Shown: positions 36,728-50,100 of the stretch, in pieces
How the letters are laid out: every line of letters starts with the position of its first letter
Position numbering within the stretch: position 1 is the first letter of the stretch
Assembly (NCBI GenBank): GCA_964247055.1
Contig: OZ176051.1
Coordinates: 5,642,001-5,706,000 of the forward strand
DNA: 64,000 nt
Direction of reading: 5' to 3'
Source: Paragordius varius
Taxonomy: Eukaryota; Nematomorpha
The notes under the pieces: model-generated
Seen by the model: only the letters and a program-made list of their open reading frames with translations
The model's database searches: none
What the model was told of the DNA's origin: nothing
Position numbers and translations under genes: made by a program

Positions 36728-37429
36728 TAAATGAAATAGATAATTATACATAAGTACTATTAGTTAATAATTTTTATCAATCTAATCCAAAAATGGCTAC
36801 TACGATATTTATGTTTCGACGGACTATAGTCCGGTTTATTTTGTTAAGTCATTTGCCGCACCTAGTGGTCGAAATTGGCAGAAATGGATAATTTTTAAGA
36901 ATCCTTTTTAATGAAAGTTGCAAACTTAATTTATTCTAAGCACATTAAAATTAAATTCACTAGTCTAAACCTAAAGGTATGATGAAAAAATTGCGCTGTT
37001 ATGAGATTTGTACCCTTATATGCAATCCCGCATATTTACGAGTCTTGTGGTTTAATCACCATACCATCACGCTTTTAGAAAGGGATACATTTATGATTTA
37101 ATTTATATTGCTCGTTTTTAAATATTTTTATAGGTATTTAGAAATGGCTAGATATAATGTTTGAAATAGTGTTTAGATATACTAGGCCATTAGTATTATA
37201 AGATAATTGAGACCCTTTTTAAAATACGGCACGGCACAGATGTAAGAACCGACAAAAATTTCTAATTATAATTTTAAAGACTTGTTAGATTGTTTTAGTT
37301 TAAGTAATGATCATAAGGATTTAGCATTCAAAATAACACGGTATTTGCGCCTGTCGTTTAATGACAGTTTATTGATTTCTTTAAATGGATTGATTTGATA
37401 AAATTTATGTTTTATGGTATGAACAGGAA
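36728..37429. other. Spacer upstream of the GPCR-like exon
   Basis: No conserved exon found. I looked for the missing transmembrane helices 1-4 of a class C receptor and could not read them here. Confidence 0.3.
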
Positions 37430-37681
37430 TAGCGAATTTAATATCAATTGTCCTATACCCGTTACGTTTAATGGAACCCGACATACGTATTGTATGTAAT
37501 CGACAACTTAAACCATTTACACCAAACACCTATTTATCGTGTAAACTTGTGCAAGGTTATTATTTTACGATTCTGTTAACATTGATGGAATTGACTTTGG
37601 GAACTTGTCTTGCAGTTTTATCCAATAAAGTTCCAAAAACGATTGAAGCAACAAAGTTTCGGTTAGAAACCAAGTATAAAG
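37430..37681 (+). pseudogene. Class C GPCR-like fragment (metabotropic glutamate receptor type), TM4 end to loop 3
   Basis: An open stretch, probably starting at an acceptor near 37430 and ending at a donor AAAG|GTAAAA near 37681, reads LISIVLYPLRLMEPDIRIVC, then TYLSCKLVQGYYFTILLTLM and ELTLGTCLAVLSNKVPKTI followed by EATKF. This parallels the mGluR order: end of TM4 with a ME-P-D block, a cysteine before TM5, and the loop-3 motif TR-x-VP-x-x-F-N-E-A-K. The invariant TM6/TM7 sequences and the ligand-binding domain were not found nearby, and a lone exon is not enough for a receptor, so I call it a fragment or pseudogene. It could also be a very divergent active gene with unrecognised exons, perhaps continuing at 39284. 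Confidence 0.35.
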
Positions 37682-38035
37682 GTAAAATATTGACAATATA
37701 TAAAAAATATTTGCAAGTTTAAATTACCCATAATTGGTATGTTTAGTTAATTATATTTAAAAATTTGCTCAATAATTTGCGGTGCAAAATAATTCTTATA
37801 TTAGATAATGATTGAATTTTACAGGACTTTAAAGTCACTTGATGTCAAAGTGATAATTGTATTTTACAAGCGCAAAGAAGCACGATTTATTTTGTTTAAA
37901 TAATTTTATTCTTAAACACCCTAGCGTTTAAAACTGTAGCTATGAAATACAGGATGTTTTTTAGCATATAGGAATCATCTGATGCTCTAAAAAACATTTA
38001 TCACACGATCATAATATATTCGTTTTCAGATGTTA

Positions 38036-38515
38036 TCACCCCATTATGTTTTTGGGTTGTTTTATATCCCAGAACGATTTGAAATTTTAATATCTTAAAA
38101 ATTTAAGGTATTAAGCCGAATTTAAAAATATGCTTTCTTTGGCCCTTTAGGCGTAGACAAAAAATCTTTTAAAAAATGTAAAATTGTAACGAAAATCATT
38201 AAACTTTTTTGCCGCCATTTTTTTCTGAATCGCTAATCCAGCTGCTAAATAAATGTCTATTATGGTTGTTAAATCTAAATAATTTACTTTTAAACTTTTA
38301 ACCTACATTTACCAGCAAAAACTTAATATTTTGATTTTTATCAGCCGTTTTGGAGCCAATTTTAGACTCTACAAGTCACAAAACTGTAAAAAATAGGATT
38401 TATACATGAAAACAATGTTTGATAATTAAATTTTAACTAAAATATCTTTCAAAACTGAGTTTATTACAAAATCAAGCTCTGGGAAATAATACTACCCCAA
38501 AAAGAAAAAGTGAAA
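38036..38515 (+). mobile_element. MITE-like element, copy D
   Basis: Left end CACCCCATTATGTTTTTGGG with TTGTTTTATATCCCAGAACG; right end GAAATAATACTACCCCAAAA. Interior blocks ATTTGAAATTTTAATATCTT, AATATGCTTTCTTTGGCCCT and GTCACAAAACTGTAAAAAAT are shared with the other copies. About 480 bp, no ORF. Confidence 0.65.
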
Positions 38516-39278
38516 AGGTGTTAATATAAATCAACACACATTAAAATACAGCCTTTATTTGGTTAAATATTTATTATCAGCTGTGTCAAGTTATGGAAGG
38601 CTTTTATAATAAAAAAAGGCATACACAAGTGATGAAAATTAATATTCGCTTTTACAATATGGTATTACCAATTTCAAAAGCAAATTTGATTATTTTACTT
38701 TTTAGCATCTAAATCTATAATAAAAATACTTTCACATCGTTTTCTTGGGTTTAACAATTTAAAATATGGCAACTTAAAATATAATTTACATGAAGCATTC
38801 AAAGCAGTTATACTCGTACACTACCTCGCAATAAGAACTCTATCTATAGCATCTTCAGTTCAAGTTTAGTTTTACCATATTTTTATACTCATCCACCGCT
38901 TTAAGGGCACCGTTTTCCCCTTTCCCGCCAAATATGTTCAACAATCTTTTTATTGATATGGTTACCATTTCTTCTTTCTATTTATTCAAGCCATTACCTA
39001 AGCAATGTTAAAATATTAATTGATTATTAGTAAACTTTTAAACCAAAGGCACTATGAAATGATGAGATAAAATTTTGGAAAGATTTTTTTACAATGTGCT
39101 CAATAAACATTTGGTTCTTTTTCCTTTTATATATGTTTTTGTTTAAAAACACATACCATTTACTCTTGTTTAGTCTGTAAACTGTTACATCATTATAATT
39201 AGTTAATTCTATAATTCATAATTTATTTAAAGCTTTTTTCTCATTAATTTAATTAGTAAATAAAAAATTATAATCTAG

Positions 39279-39637
39279 GTAGTAGTTCCCTAAGATGGGC
39301 TGCCACCAACAATAATGGCATGTCTACCTTCGAAAAATCATCGCACACTCACGATATGGCGTCTACCCTGCAATGTACTAATCGTTTTGATATAGAGTTT
39401 CGACCTTCACTGGGACTAAATGAGGCGTATGTGGTCTCGCCATATCATAGTCGAACACAAACTGTCAGGAATAATCATAATTTTGCCATGGAAAACAGTA
39501 TAACAGAGAATTCTATATATTCCTATTTACCAGCATCCTTTAAAAATATCAATAATAATAATAATACTAATGTTCAGCATCGCCATGTCAATTCTTTTCC
39601 TAAACACGATGATTCAAATTCCGGTGAACATATTTAA
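39279..39637 (+). CDS. 3'-terminal coding exon of unknown hydrophilic protein
   Basis: An acceptor TAATCTAG ends at 39278 and the following frame is open for 119 codons to a TAA at 39637: GSSSLRWAATNNNGMSTFEK at the start, a central block RFDIEFRPSLGLNEAYVV, and an Asn/His-rich end. The length and non-random composition support a real exon. It could be the cytoplasmic tail of the GPCR-like gene at 37430, since such tails often begin after a short Ser-rich stretch, but no phase link could be shown because the exons in between were not found. Confidence 0.5.
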
Positions 39638-41135
39638 TTGCTATGCCTGCAAAGAATGGCATGTAAATTTAAAAAAAACAACGTTGGAAACCTATAAAGA
39701 TACATACATATTTTAATTATTAAATAAGTTTCCTGATTATTTATTATATATAAATATTAATAAACGTCTTTGGGGATAGATATTCAATCGACATTTTGAT
39801 ATAAATGGTTTCTAAATAACACATGATAAAAATAAATAGCTAAGATAGGGCTGAAACCGTTACCATAGGTCGTAAAACTATTTTTCAAGTGATATTAGTA
39901 AATATTTATTTTTTGACTGATAGTTGCGAAGTAAATTTTATAATATGTTCACCAATAGTTTTCAATAGTGTTACCGGTACATCGAGGTTCAGGCCTCTTA
40001 ATATGTTGTGCCGCACAGAATCGCGACTTACTAAATTAACGTGAGTTTGTTAATTTTTTTATTGACAAATTTTGGCTTTATGGCAGCACGGTGTGGATTA
40101 TCATTCTTTGTAAGAGACTATAAATATTTATAAATTGTTTTGATAATTTATGTAAATACTACCAATCAATTAAAGCTTGTTGGAAATTATGGTTGATTTG
40201 GAATTGGATAATGTGGAAATTCAGTGTTTCCAGGGTATGACCTAAAAAAATCTAGATTTAAAGTAATCTCTTGCTGTCCTTCCGAACATCAATGAATGAT
40301 GCGACAACGATAACCGTTTAGAGTTGTTACGGATTTGGATTGACTTTGGGCAATATTTAATTTTATACCCTTCTAAAATAGGATGTTTTCTAGTAAAAGT
40401 AAAAATGCCGATATTCCTTAAATTTTAAATATATGCTAAATTTTGACATGAAGCTTTTTTCCAAGAAAAAGCAAAAAATAAAAAAACATTGGGATTAAAA
40501 TTAGTGCCCCTTCAAAATCCACGCCTTCCTGACGTTTCTGATGCCAAATTGTTATTTAAAATTTTACCATTGTAAAACAGGTAGGGCCCTTAAAATTAAA
40601 TATTATCATTCAAATTTTTATTTATTTTTTTTGAACGAAAACATGGAATACGATATTATTTGTAGCCATTTTAAAAAAATGACACAATTATCTAGTATAG
40701 AACACATTAAATTTGGGTATTTCTTTCAAATAATCAATATAGTATAAAAGTTATTTTAGAGTTTGGAGACTTTTTAATATTAAACTGATAAATCTCCCAA
40801 ATTCAATTAAAGATTTTTATAAACATTACTGAATTGTAAATAACACGGAAAGATTTTTTCTTGGAGACTATTTACTGAAGATGCCAAAACAATTTATAAT
40901 ATGAATTATAGTCATACCAAAATTATAAAAACACACATACATGCAAATAAAAAACAAAATTTATTGTATTGATCAAATGCCTCCATAAAACTATGTGTTA
41001 AATGCGTATAAGTAAATAAATCTAATAAATTACAAATGATAAAACGTGATATAGATAATAGGTGAGAAAATATATTTGTGGATAAATTGTGAATAATACG
41101 ATGATAAATACAACCATGTGTGAAAGGTAAAATTA
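39638..41135. other. Noncoding region between two convergent genes
   Basis: The 3' flanks of the + strand exon and of the cadherin gene meet here. No gene or repeat recognised; the open stretch at 40541-40747 looks like chance. Confidence 0.35.
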
Positions 41136-44100
41136 TTAAAAATAAACAGGCATATCCGGAAAATATGGCAGAAACGATGCATTTTGATAATAAATGCTTT
41201 GGTTCTCTTTGAATTCACTTCTAACATCAAAACTATTATTTTTGTGAAAATAGTTTTGGTCTAATGCTTTATTTGTTTGTGGACTGACAAACGTTGAAAG
41301 TGATTGGCCATTCTGGCTGCCAGCAAACTCTAAAGGATTCAGTGCAGAATTGGAAAGAAATGGGTTCAAACTATTGTTAGGTATGTTGACATATAATGGC
41401 TGCTGATGCTAAGATGTAAAAAAATATGACAGATTTATTTTAAAAAAAATTGTCATAACTTAATAAAAAAAGTATTATGTTGGAACAACTCATAAAAAAT
41501 ATTTAGATATCAAGTTTTAAAAATATTTATCATAAAGCCTCCTAAATACCGAATAGTTTATGATTGCTCGATGATTCCAGTTAATAAACACATATCAATT
41601 TACTTTTTCGTGTTTAGTGTAGGGGATATATTTTAACACGCGGAATCATGGAATGAAATTTACAGCAATGATGAATTTGAATGGTTTTGCTTTGATTATT
41701 TTTATGTAATGTATGACAACCCGGATACGTTTCATTTTCGATTTTAACCCGTTTCTCAGACCTTTTAATACTACTCCCTCCTTTGTTAGTTGAATGTTGT
41801 CGATTTAAAGACGGAATTTTTGAAAATATAGATTGGCCTACAAAGTTACTATAAATGTGGGTATCATCTTCACAATCCTTTTTCATATTGCTATAACCAA
41901 AATATTAATTGTACTACCGACAAAACCGAAAATATTTTAAAACACAAATGAAACAACATCTCATACGCACGGACTACAAATGTGTACAAAAGCTTAATAT
42001 TATACAGAAAAGTGAGCTATTATAGGCCATTTAGGTATTACGAATGGCTAAAATGGAAAATTTACATCTATGTTTTCATGTATGAGATTTTCCATTTTAT
42101 TAGGTACATATTTAATGGATATTGTATTTTCACTCCACAAAAATGAAACAAATAAAAATGAAAATTCTCATACATGGCAGACGTGTAAATTAACTCCCCT
42201 TTTATAAATAGCTTTTGATACTCTATATATCAAATATCGTTAACATGCAAAACTACGAACAATAACGAAACAATAGCAATTATATTTCATACCTAACGAT
42301 ATTGGGTGATGTAACATATGTTACGGAGATGGGCTAAATATAATACGTATATCCTTTAAATAAATTTTTACGTAAAATATCTTACATATATATTACATTT
42401 AATATTAAATACCTCTCTTAGGTTTTCAGGCTTGGTTTCTTTCGTTACAATATCACCAACGTCTAAAATGTTTTTAGGTGTTGGGTGTGAGGGCCGTGGC
42501 CTCATAACTATATTATTATTTTCATCAATGTCAAGAAGTAAATCTTTTGCATGAGATGTAATAATGTGTCCATTTTGCTGTTTTTTAGTCTTTGTTTCAT
42601 TACTGTCCTGGTAACAAAAATCGGTATAAATTTCATGTTGAGATAATGGGAGAGAAGAGGTGGCCAGAATTTCTTTTGTTGATTTGGAATAGGATAAATA
42701 TGACATTGTTGATGAGATATTTTGATTTTGATGAGTACATGTTTGAGATTTATTATTGTCACATCCCTCTCCACTTTGTTGATACTCGATAGCTTTGGTT
42801 TCAGACACAACATAGGGTTTAAATGGTCGTGGAATGATACCCGTTTCCTTGTATATACCAACCACCAAATTTTGACCGCTAATATCTGACGAAGGAGAAT
42901 CTAATTGAGTTACCATATAACCGTTTGAATAGAAACTATTTGGTGAAAGTATAACACCTGTGGATAATTGATTGTTTTTTGCCAAACCAATTTCTTGACG
43001 GTGTAGATTCAAATAATTTATCGTGTTTGGTGTTAAGTTATTGGGTGTAGGTATAATATTTACCTTGTCGTGTTTGATGCCGCCATTGCTATGTAAATAT
43101 CTACCATCATCAGCTATGTAACCATTAATTCCATTCAAATTTTTTGTATACGGATCGTTGTTAGAATAACCATGAGTAGTATGTATATCAACATAATTAG
43201 TAGCTGAAGCCATTGTATAAACAGCAGGATTGGTCCCTAAACCGTTGGTATACGCTGAAGGTAGCGTATTTAAAGAAACACTATGGGTATTGTTGGCATA
43301 ATTGAATGGGGATCGAACATTTAGTACTCCGGCGGAATTCAATGAGGAATTAAGAGATCGTCTTCTTCTAATAGTGTTGAAATATTTGTCACGTATTCGA
43401 TTTCTACTGTGGCACCAATTGCTATAATTTTATTAGCACATGGGAAATTAGTGAATATGGAATTGTACATTATTTGTAGCAAATTACAAGCTATGTTAAG
43501 TTTAATCAGAGATTTAAAAAAAATCGTATGGTTTGATATTATAATTAAAACTATATTTTTTCAAGGTGATATGATTTTTATATAGCGATTTAAAATGCGC
43601 GGTATTTATATAAATATATACGCACCACTAACTACCTCTATATAAAATACCAATTTTTAAAAAATCGTTGTTGTGCCTCCTTTTTGATATAATTAATAAA
43701 ATATGCATATTATTATCTCTTATTTTAAATGTGAAAGCTTTTTAGACTGGATCATTTTTTTGTCGCTAAAAATGCAACATAACTCTTATTTTTTGGATGT
43801 TTAAAAATGTTAGTATACGTTAATAATTTTATTTTTCACAAAAATTATTTTTAAACATAATGTGACATATTAAACATTAAAATTAATGTCATCATAAAAA
43901 TTCATTAAAAAATAGTTGTTTAGATAAAAATATATAAAATGAATTCAAAGTTTTAATATCTCAACTACTCAATATTAAAAGCTGGAACAATAGTCATTGT
44001 TGATTTATTTTTGAAATAAAAACTAAAATCTTATACATTTTTTAATTAACATCGAGAAGAACTTCTTATATATCCTTTTTTCTAACCACTTTAAGCTGTG

Positions 44101-47100
44101 AATTTTGATCACAAGTTATGTTTTTGGATGAATGAGATTGCGTCAAAACGGTTTTTTTCTGACCTAAACTGTAAACCGTTTTTATTTTGTCCTTCTCAAA
44201 CTTTGGGCTAATGTTCCATATGTAATTCCAGGAATATAGCCATTTTTGATCGGGATTCGATTTTCTAAATGAGGGGCACATATAATTTTTGTTTATAAAA
44301 TATCCTCAACTTTGATTAGTCGAATGATTGGGTTAATTGCATTTTAGGCGGGATGTGGTTATTAGTAAGTTAGTATGCTACAACTCTTTTGGTAAATTTA
44401 AACTGGAAACTGTGTCGTCTTTCTAGCATTGAAGCGCAGTTATGTTTTTTGAGTGATATAGTAAGTAGGATTAGATATTTGTTAGTTATAGCGGTTATTA
44501 GTAATACATTTCAAATAAGCAAAAATATAATAAAATAAAGTGTATATTACTTTTTGGCAATGAGAATGGCGAGCACAAAAATAAAAACTAAGGAAAATCC
44601 CAGCAGGGCACCCAAAACGATCAAATAATTTTCACGTTTGAACCAGAATGGTGTTATTTTTGTTATGGTAGCTGTTTGACCAGGTATTGTCGCATTACTA
44701 GATAACTAAAAAACATACAACATGCATAAGGCATAAACCATAAAAATAAATGGTCACATTTAGAAAACTGGCTAATATAGATAATATGATTGCTTTTACT
44801 TAAGTAGTCAGTATGTAAGGTTAAATTTAAAAATAATTATGTTATAAAATCGAGAATAGTTTTATGGGTTAGTTAATGAAACAGTAATCTACTGCTAAAT
44901 GCCACCAAATTTTTTCTATTTTGATTTGGCATTTAAACTAGTATACTTTTTAGGCCAATAATAAACTTTATTAAAGCTTAGTTTCATAAAATCCAAAACA
45001 AAACCCAAAAATTTAATACAAGCTGCAAGATAATAATCAATACTGTTATGGGTAACGCAATGAAACTATATCAAAAGCTTTATATAAATATTTTAACTAA
45101 AATTATTTTGAAGCTTACATTTATTATAACTTGGGCCGTAGCGGTTCGAGGCATTTTGCCAGAATCCGTGGCAATCACGGTTAGTTCATAGGTATTTAGC
45201 GGCAGTTGATTGGGTTCATACATAAATATGGCTCCATGTTTATTTATGCTAAAATATCTAAAAATACATCAATTATGTATGTCTCTATTTTCTTTTTTCT
45301 CATATGTATAAGGACTTTAATTGTAATAAGGCTTCTTTAAAGCTTTAACACTCGTCTGCCTAGGGCGACTGTAATGATGGAAAAATTGTACAGTTTCAGG
45401 TTTTATACCCTGTGAGGAAATTGTTAAATTTGTGGGTTTTTTACAAAAAAATCTGTTCCAAAAATATCTTTTTAAAGAGTACCATATTATTAAAATAATA
45501 GATTATCTTTATGACCATTTAAAATAAATGCGAAAAACTTACTTTGAACCCGTTAGCTTAAGACTTATATTATCGTTGTCTTTATCACTGACCTATTAAT
45601 GATAAGAAGGATTATATCTTCTAGTCAATCAAACTTAAAATGCTATAAAAAAATATTTAGAACATTTATAACTTCTATTTGGCCAACAAACGTTCCATCT
45701 ACACGATCGGCTGTAAAGATATAGGAATCAGAATTGAATATTGGAGCGTTGTCATTCACATTCAAGACATGGATAATTATGTACATTACGTCAGTCTAAA
45801 AATAGGATGCATATATATTTTATCATTTAATCCTTTACGGGGGGATTTAGATCGGAATTAGCTTTTTCGGTATCATTTTAGAAACAAAAAGATATGCGAA
45901 AACGGTTACAAAGCCATTTAAACCAAAACGATGGTTTCAGACAGTTTCGTAAAAAAATTTATATATAATAGTATATTGCACAGTGTTAGATGGTAAATGT
46001 TATCCACTTTTTCAAATCAAGGCAGAGTTTTTTAAAATTAGTATTCTTATAAATTAATATTTTAGGCATTTTTTAACATTGTATCGAAATAATATTATGG
46101 ATATAGATAAAATGAGACTTTGGAAAAAAAGCTTATTACAATATTCCAAAACTTTTTCCTGGTTTTTAAATATATTTCATATATAAAGTATAATTAAATT
46201 AATAAGTGCTTTTACTTTATTTGCGTTTGTATATGAAACATCTGATTGCAAATGGTAGGCTGGTATATATTCATAATCCAAAAAATCAGTTAGAATAAGG
46301 TCACCCCTATAATACCGAAAAATACATGAAATAATAAGGTCCCCTATGATTATAAATGCACAATCCATACCTCAATAAGAAAAAATTAAATATCAATTAT
46401 GATTCAATTAATCAACGTGTAAACCAATTATCACGCAAATTTTTATTATAACAGTTTTTGAATAAGGCATTTTAACAAATTCAAGAAACCGATAACCCTA
46501 AAATTTGATATAAACCTCGTGGTTAGATTAAACGGTATATAGGGTGGTGTATCAGGATTCGTTTTCTGTAAATTCGAAGCGTCCCTGATCGTGACATTGG
46601 TATATTTTAAGTTGGCAAACGTCAGAGGATAAAATGAGCTTAGACGTGACCCCAAATTCGCTATAAGCATTCCGGGTAAACTATCTTCATTGACTTTTAA
46701 CTCAACTGGATATGCCGGGCCCAATTCCAATGGCGCAATAATGTTTTCGAATGATTTAGAGCTTGATTTGGCATATAAAGGCCGCCGAATTTTAAGCGTT
46801 GTGGTTGAATAACGATCCAGATTATCTGATTGAGTTGCCTTAACGGATAAGTCATAAAAAATGTTTTTTGGAATATTCATAGGTTATTTAGTTTTTTTTC
46901 TTTAAGTTAATTAATTTTTAAAAGGTCATTAAATAGTCTACTCACTTTGACAACAATCATGAAATCTTGATCTTGGGGTGGCAAATTATTAAGATAAATT
47001 TTTCCGGTCGCAGGATGTATTATGAAGTAGCCATCGTCTAAAAATATATAATTAGGAATTAATTAAAAATAGAGCATATAATATAAAAAGTGTTGTCTGT

Positions 47101-50100
47101 TGAGAAATTATTAGCAACGAGCTATATTAATTCATTTATAACATTAGATTTTAATATTTAAACCTGTAGTTATATTGTCGACCGAATTTTCAAAATTATA
47201 GAATATATCGGCTTTAAGTCCTTCATCTTGATCGTAGGCCGCGATATTATCGGGTTCGATTTTTAATTCATTTTTCTGTGAAAAAAAAACAATTTTAAAG
47301 ATAGATTGAGGTTTATAAATGTTAAATCCTAATATAATATATTTTAAAACGAATCGAGATATACCAATGTATAATTTTCAGGGATAATAGCCCAATAGTT
47401 GGAATGAAAAAAAACCGGGTTTTTATCATCACCGTCTAGTACTGTAATTCGGATAAGTGTTGAATTCTTAAGACTTGGTTCACCGGTGTCCTAAGAAAAT
47501 TTATTAATTGATAAAAATAAGTTAATTGGTATTTAGAATTAAATGTTAATTCTGTTTTTAGCAAATATATTAACCTGAGCAATGAGATTGGCATATACGG
47601 TATGAATTGTCTCATAATCCAATGCTTTATTTAATATCACAATGGGTACACTGGGGTCAGGTATGGAAAAATATTCCTACATATGCCAAATAAATAAATC
47701 ACAAATCATAAAATTTGAATGGTTTTTATTAAAAATAACTCAAATTGATGGATAAATATTGAATAGTTATGGCAATAAAGTCCGTTTTTAAGAATTTATA
47801 TCTCCGCAAATTAAATGGATATACCATTCATTTACTAAAAAATGACTTTAAATCAGTGATACTCAAACCGCGGCCCGCGGGCCGCATGCGGCCCTTAGAG
47901 TCCTTTGAAATTGCCCTATGACCATATTGACACTAAAACTATTTTTTTTATTGATGGATTTTTAAAATACACATAATCGGATTTTCGTTTATTTCAATAT
48001 TAATTTATTTTATTTAGATTTAATGGTAATTTTTATTTTTACCCAATTTGAAATGTGGAAATATTTCCCTATATTAAGATGTTTTCAAAATTTTGGCACG
48101 CGTTGTTTTTGTTTTTGCATTCTATTTTCTTTCTTATTTTTAAATTATTGCATTCCTTTTTGTATTTAAGCAAGTCTTTCACCCAAACTTGCATATACAT
48201 ATTCTTTTCATTGCTATCCTGCATCATTTTTTAAAACACACTTCCATAAAATATTTTTCAAATCAACATCATCTAATTTCGACCTATTTTTTATAGCATA
48301 ATACAAATTATATTTCTTATTTTGAAAAAAATAATATTTTAACATAAATTCAAGGGATGACATCTCATGCTGAAAAACGTAAATTATCCGATGAAAATCA
48401 CTCCTTTAAAAAAAAATGGGAGAATACTTTGTCGTTCCAAATAAAAATGGTGTTACCAGCCAGGACAACCTAATTATAAAAATACAACATTGAAACACAT
48501 ATTACAATCCATTCTCAATTACCAAAAAATTATGAGGAAAAAAACGAAAAATATAAAAGGATTAAGGAACTATACCAGAAAGAAAAATCTATTATGTCCA
48601 TAGCTTTCGCCTAGGAAAAAGGTGTAACATTAGCTTCTTATAAAATTTGCTATATTTTAGGAAATACATGAAACCGTTTACTGATTCCCAACTAATAAAA
48701 GAATGTCTAATAAATGGTTGCACTTTTTTGATATCCATAATAAAGATCAAATCACGAGGCAAATTAAAAAACTTCAACTTTCTGATTCAACATGTGCTCG
48801 ACGCATTGAAAATATGTCTAATTATATTTTTAACAATACATTATTGGTGAAAAACTGCAACAAATATTTTAGTATTGCTATTGATTCTGGCACTGATATT
48901 TTTTCGACTAAATGTGCGCTCTTTGTGAGATTTTGCAACGACATAATCAACGAGGATTATTTAAAATTTTAACCAATGAATAATACCACGAAAGAAAGTG
49001 ATTTTGTCGAAATAATTAGCCTTTTTTCGATAATAATGGTATATCTATGAAAAAATTGGTTTCGATCTGCACAGATGACTGTCCCTCTATGATTGGAATA
49101 ACTAAAAATTTATTCCACTTTTGATAAACAATAATTTGCAAAATATATTATCCTTTCACTGCTTTATTCATCAGAAAAACTTGGTTCCAGGTATACAAGA
49201 TGAATCACTCAATTTAATTAAAACGGTTGTGTTAACCACATTCGTATAGAATTCAACCGCCGTAAATTCAACCTTCTGAAAGAATCCACAGTGAGTTTAA
49301 TGATATTCTTTTGTACACCGTTGTGAGATGGTTAAGCCTTAGCAAAGTATTAAATAGAATTTTTGTATGAAAACACGAAATTCTCTTATTTATAAAAGAT
49401 AACAGAAGTTTGACAGGGAGATTAATAGTGACAAATGGTGGGTTTTATTAGCCTACCTTTGCAACATTACTTATAAACAGAGTATTTTTAAAGCATAATC
49501 AGATATTTGCCTTTGAAGAAAAATTAATAATATATAAACAAGATTTTACAAATTAAACCCTATATTTTCCAAAACTTATAACAATTCAGGAAGAAATGGA
49601 ATTTACTGCTTAATTTAATAACAGACAATCATTTAACATTGTTATCTAATGAGATGAAATTTAGATTTCAAGAAATAAGAAATATTGCTTAAAACTCGTT
49701 ATCCATGGCATATGGATATATCTATTATCAAGCAACTTGAGCATTTCGGTTTTGATCAGGCGCATATCATTGAAGAATTCATAAATTTTAATGAATGATT
49801 CCAACTATATTCAAGGCGTAGAGAAAAAATATATGTAGAGTTTTGGCAATATGTGCCAAATAAATATGAAAATAGAAAAAAATGTGTTCAAGTTATAATA
49901 ACTCTTTTTCCCTTAACTTACACGTGTGAGATGTCATATCCAAAAATAAAATATGTCAAGAATACACACAAACCGCTTAACCAATAATCATATGGACGAC
50001 GTATTAAGACTGGCCTGTCATGAAATGAAACCAAATCTGTCAAAAAATATTGGTTAATATCGAAATAAAAATTGTTATCAAAATATTTTAATTTTTTAAA

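Noticed and set aside
37831-37915. Open stretch KVIIVFYKRKEARFILFK as TM7 end of the GPCR
   Set aside because: Only vaguely similar and out of phase with the preceding exon.
46177-46368. Treating the whole open stretch as one cadherin exon, or using an 18-nt intron at 46498-46515
   Set aside because: A join from 46516 to the acceptor at 46307 keeps phase and gives a normal cadherin strand sequence; the 18-nt alternative leads to a short nonconserved end.
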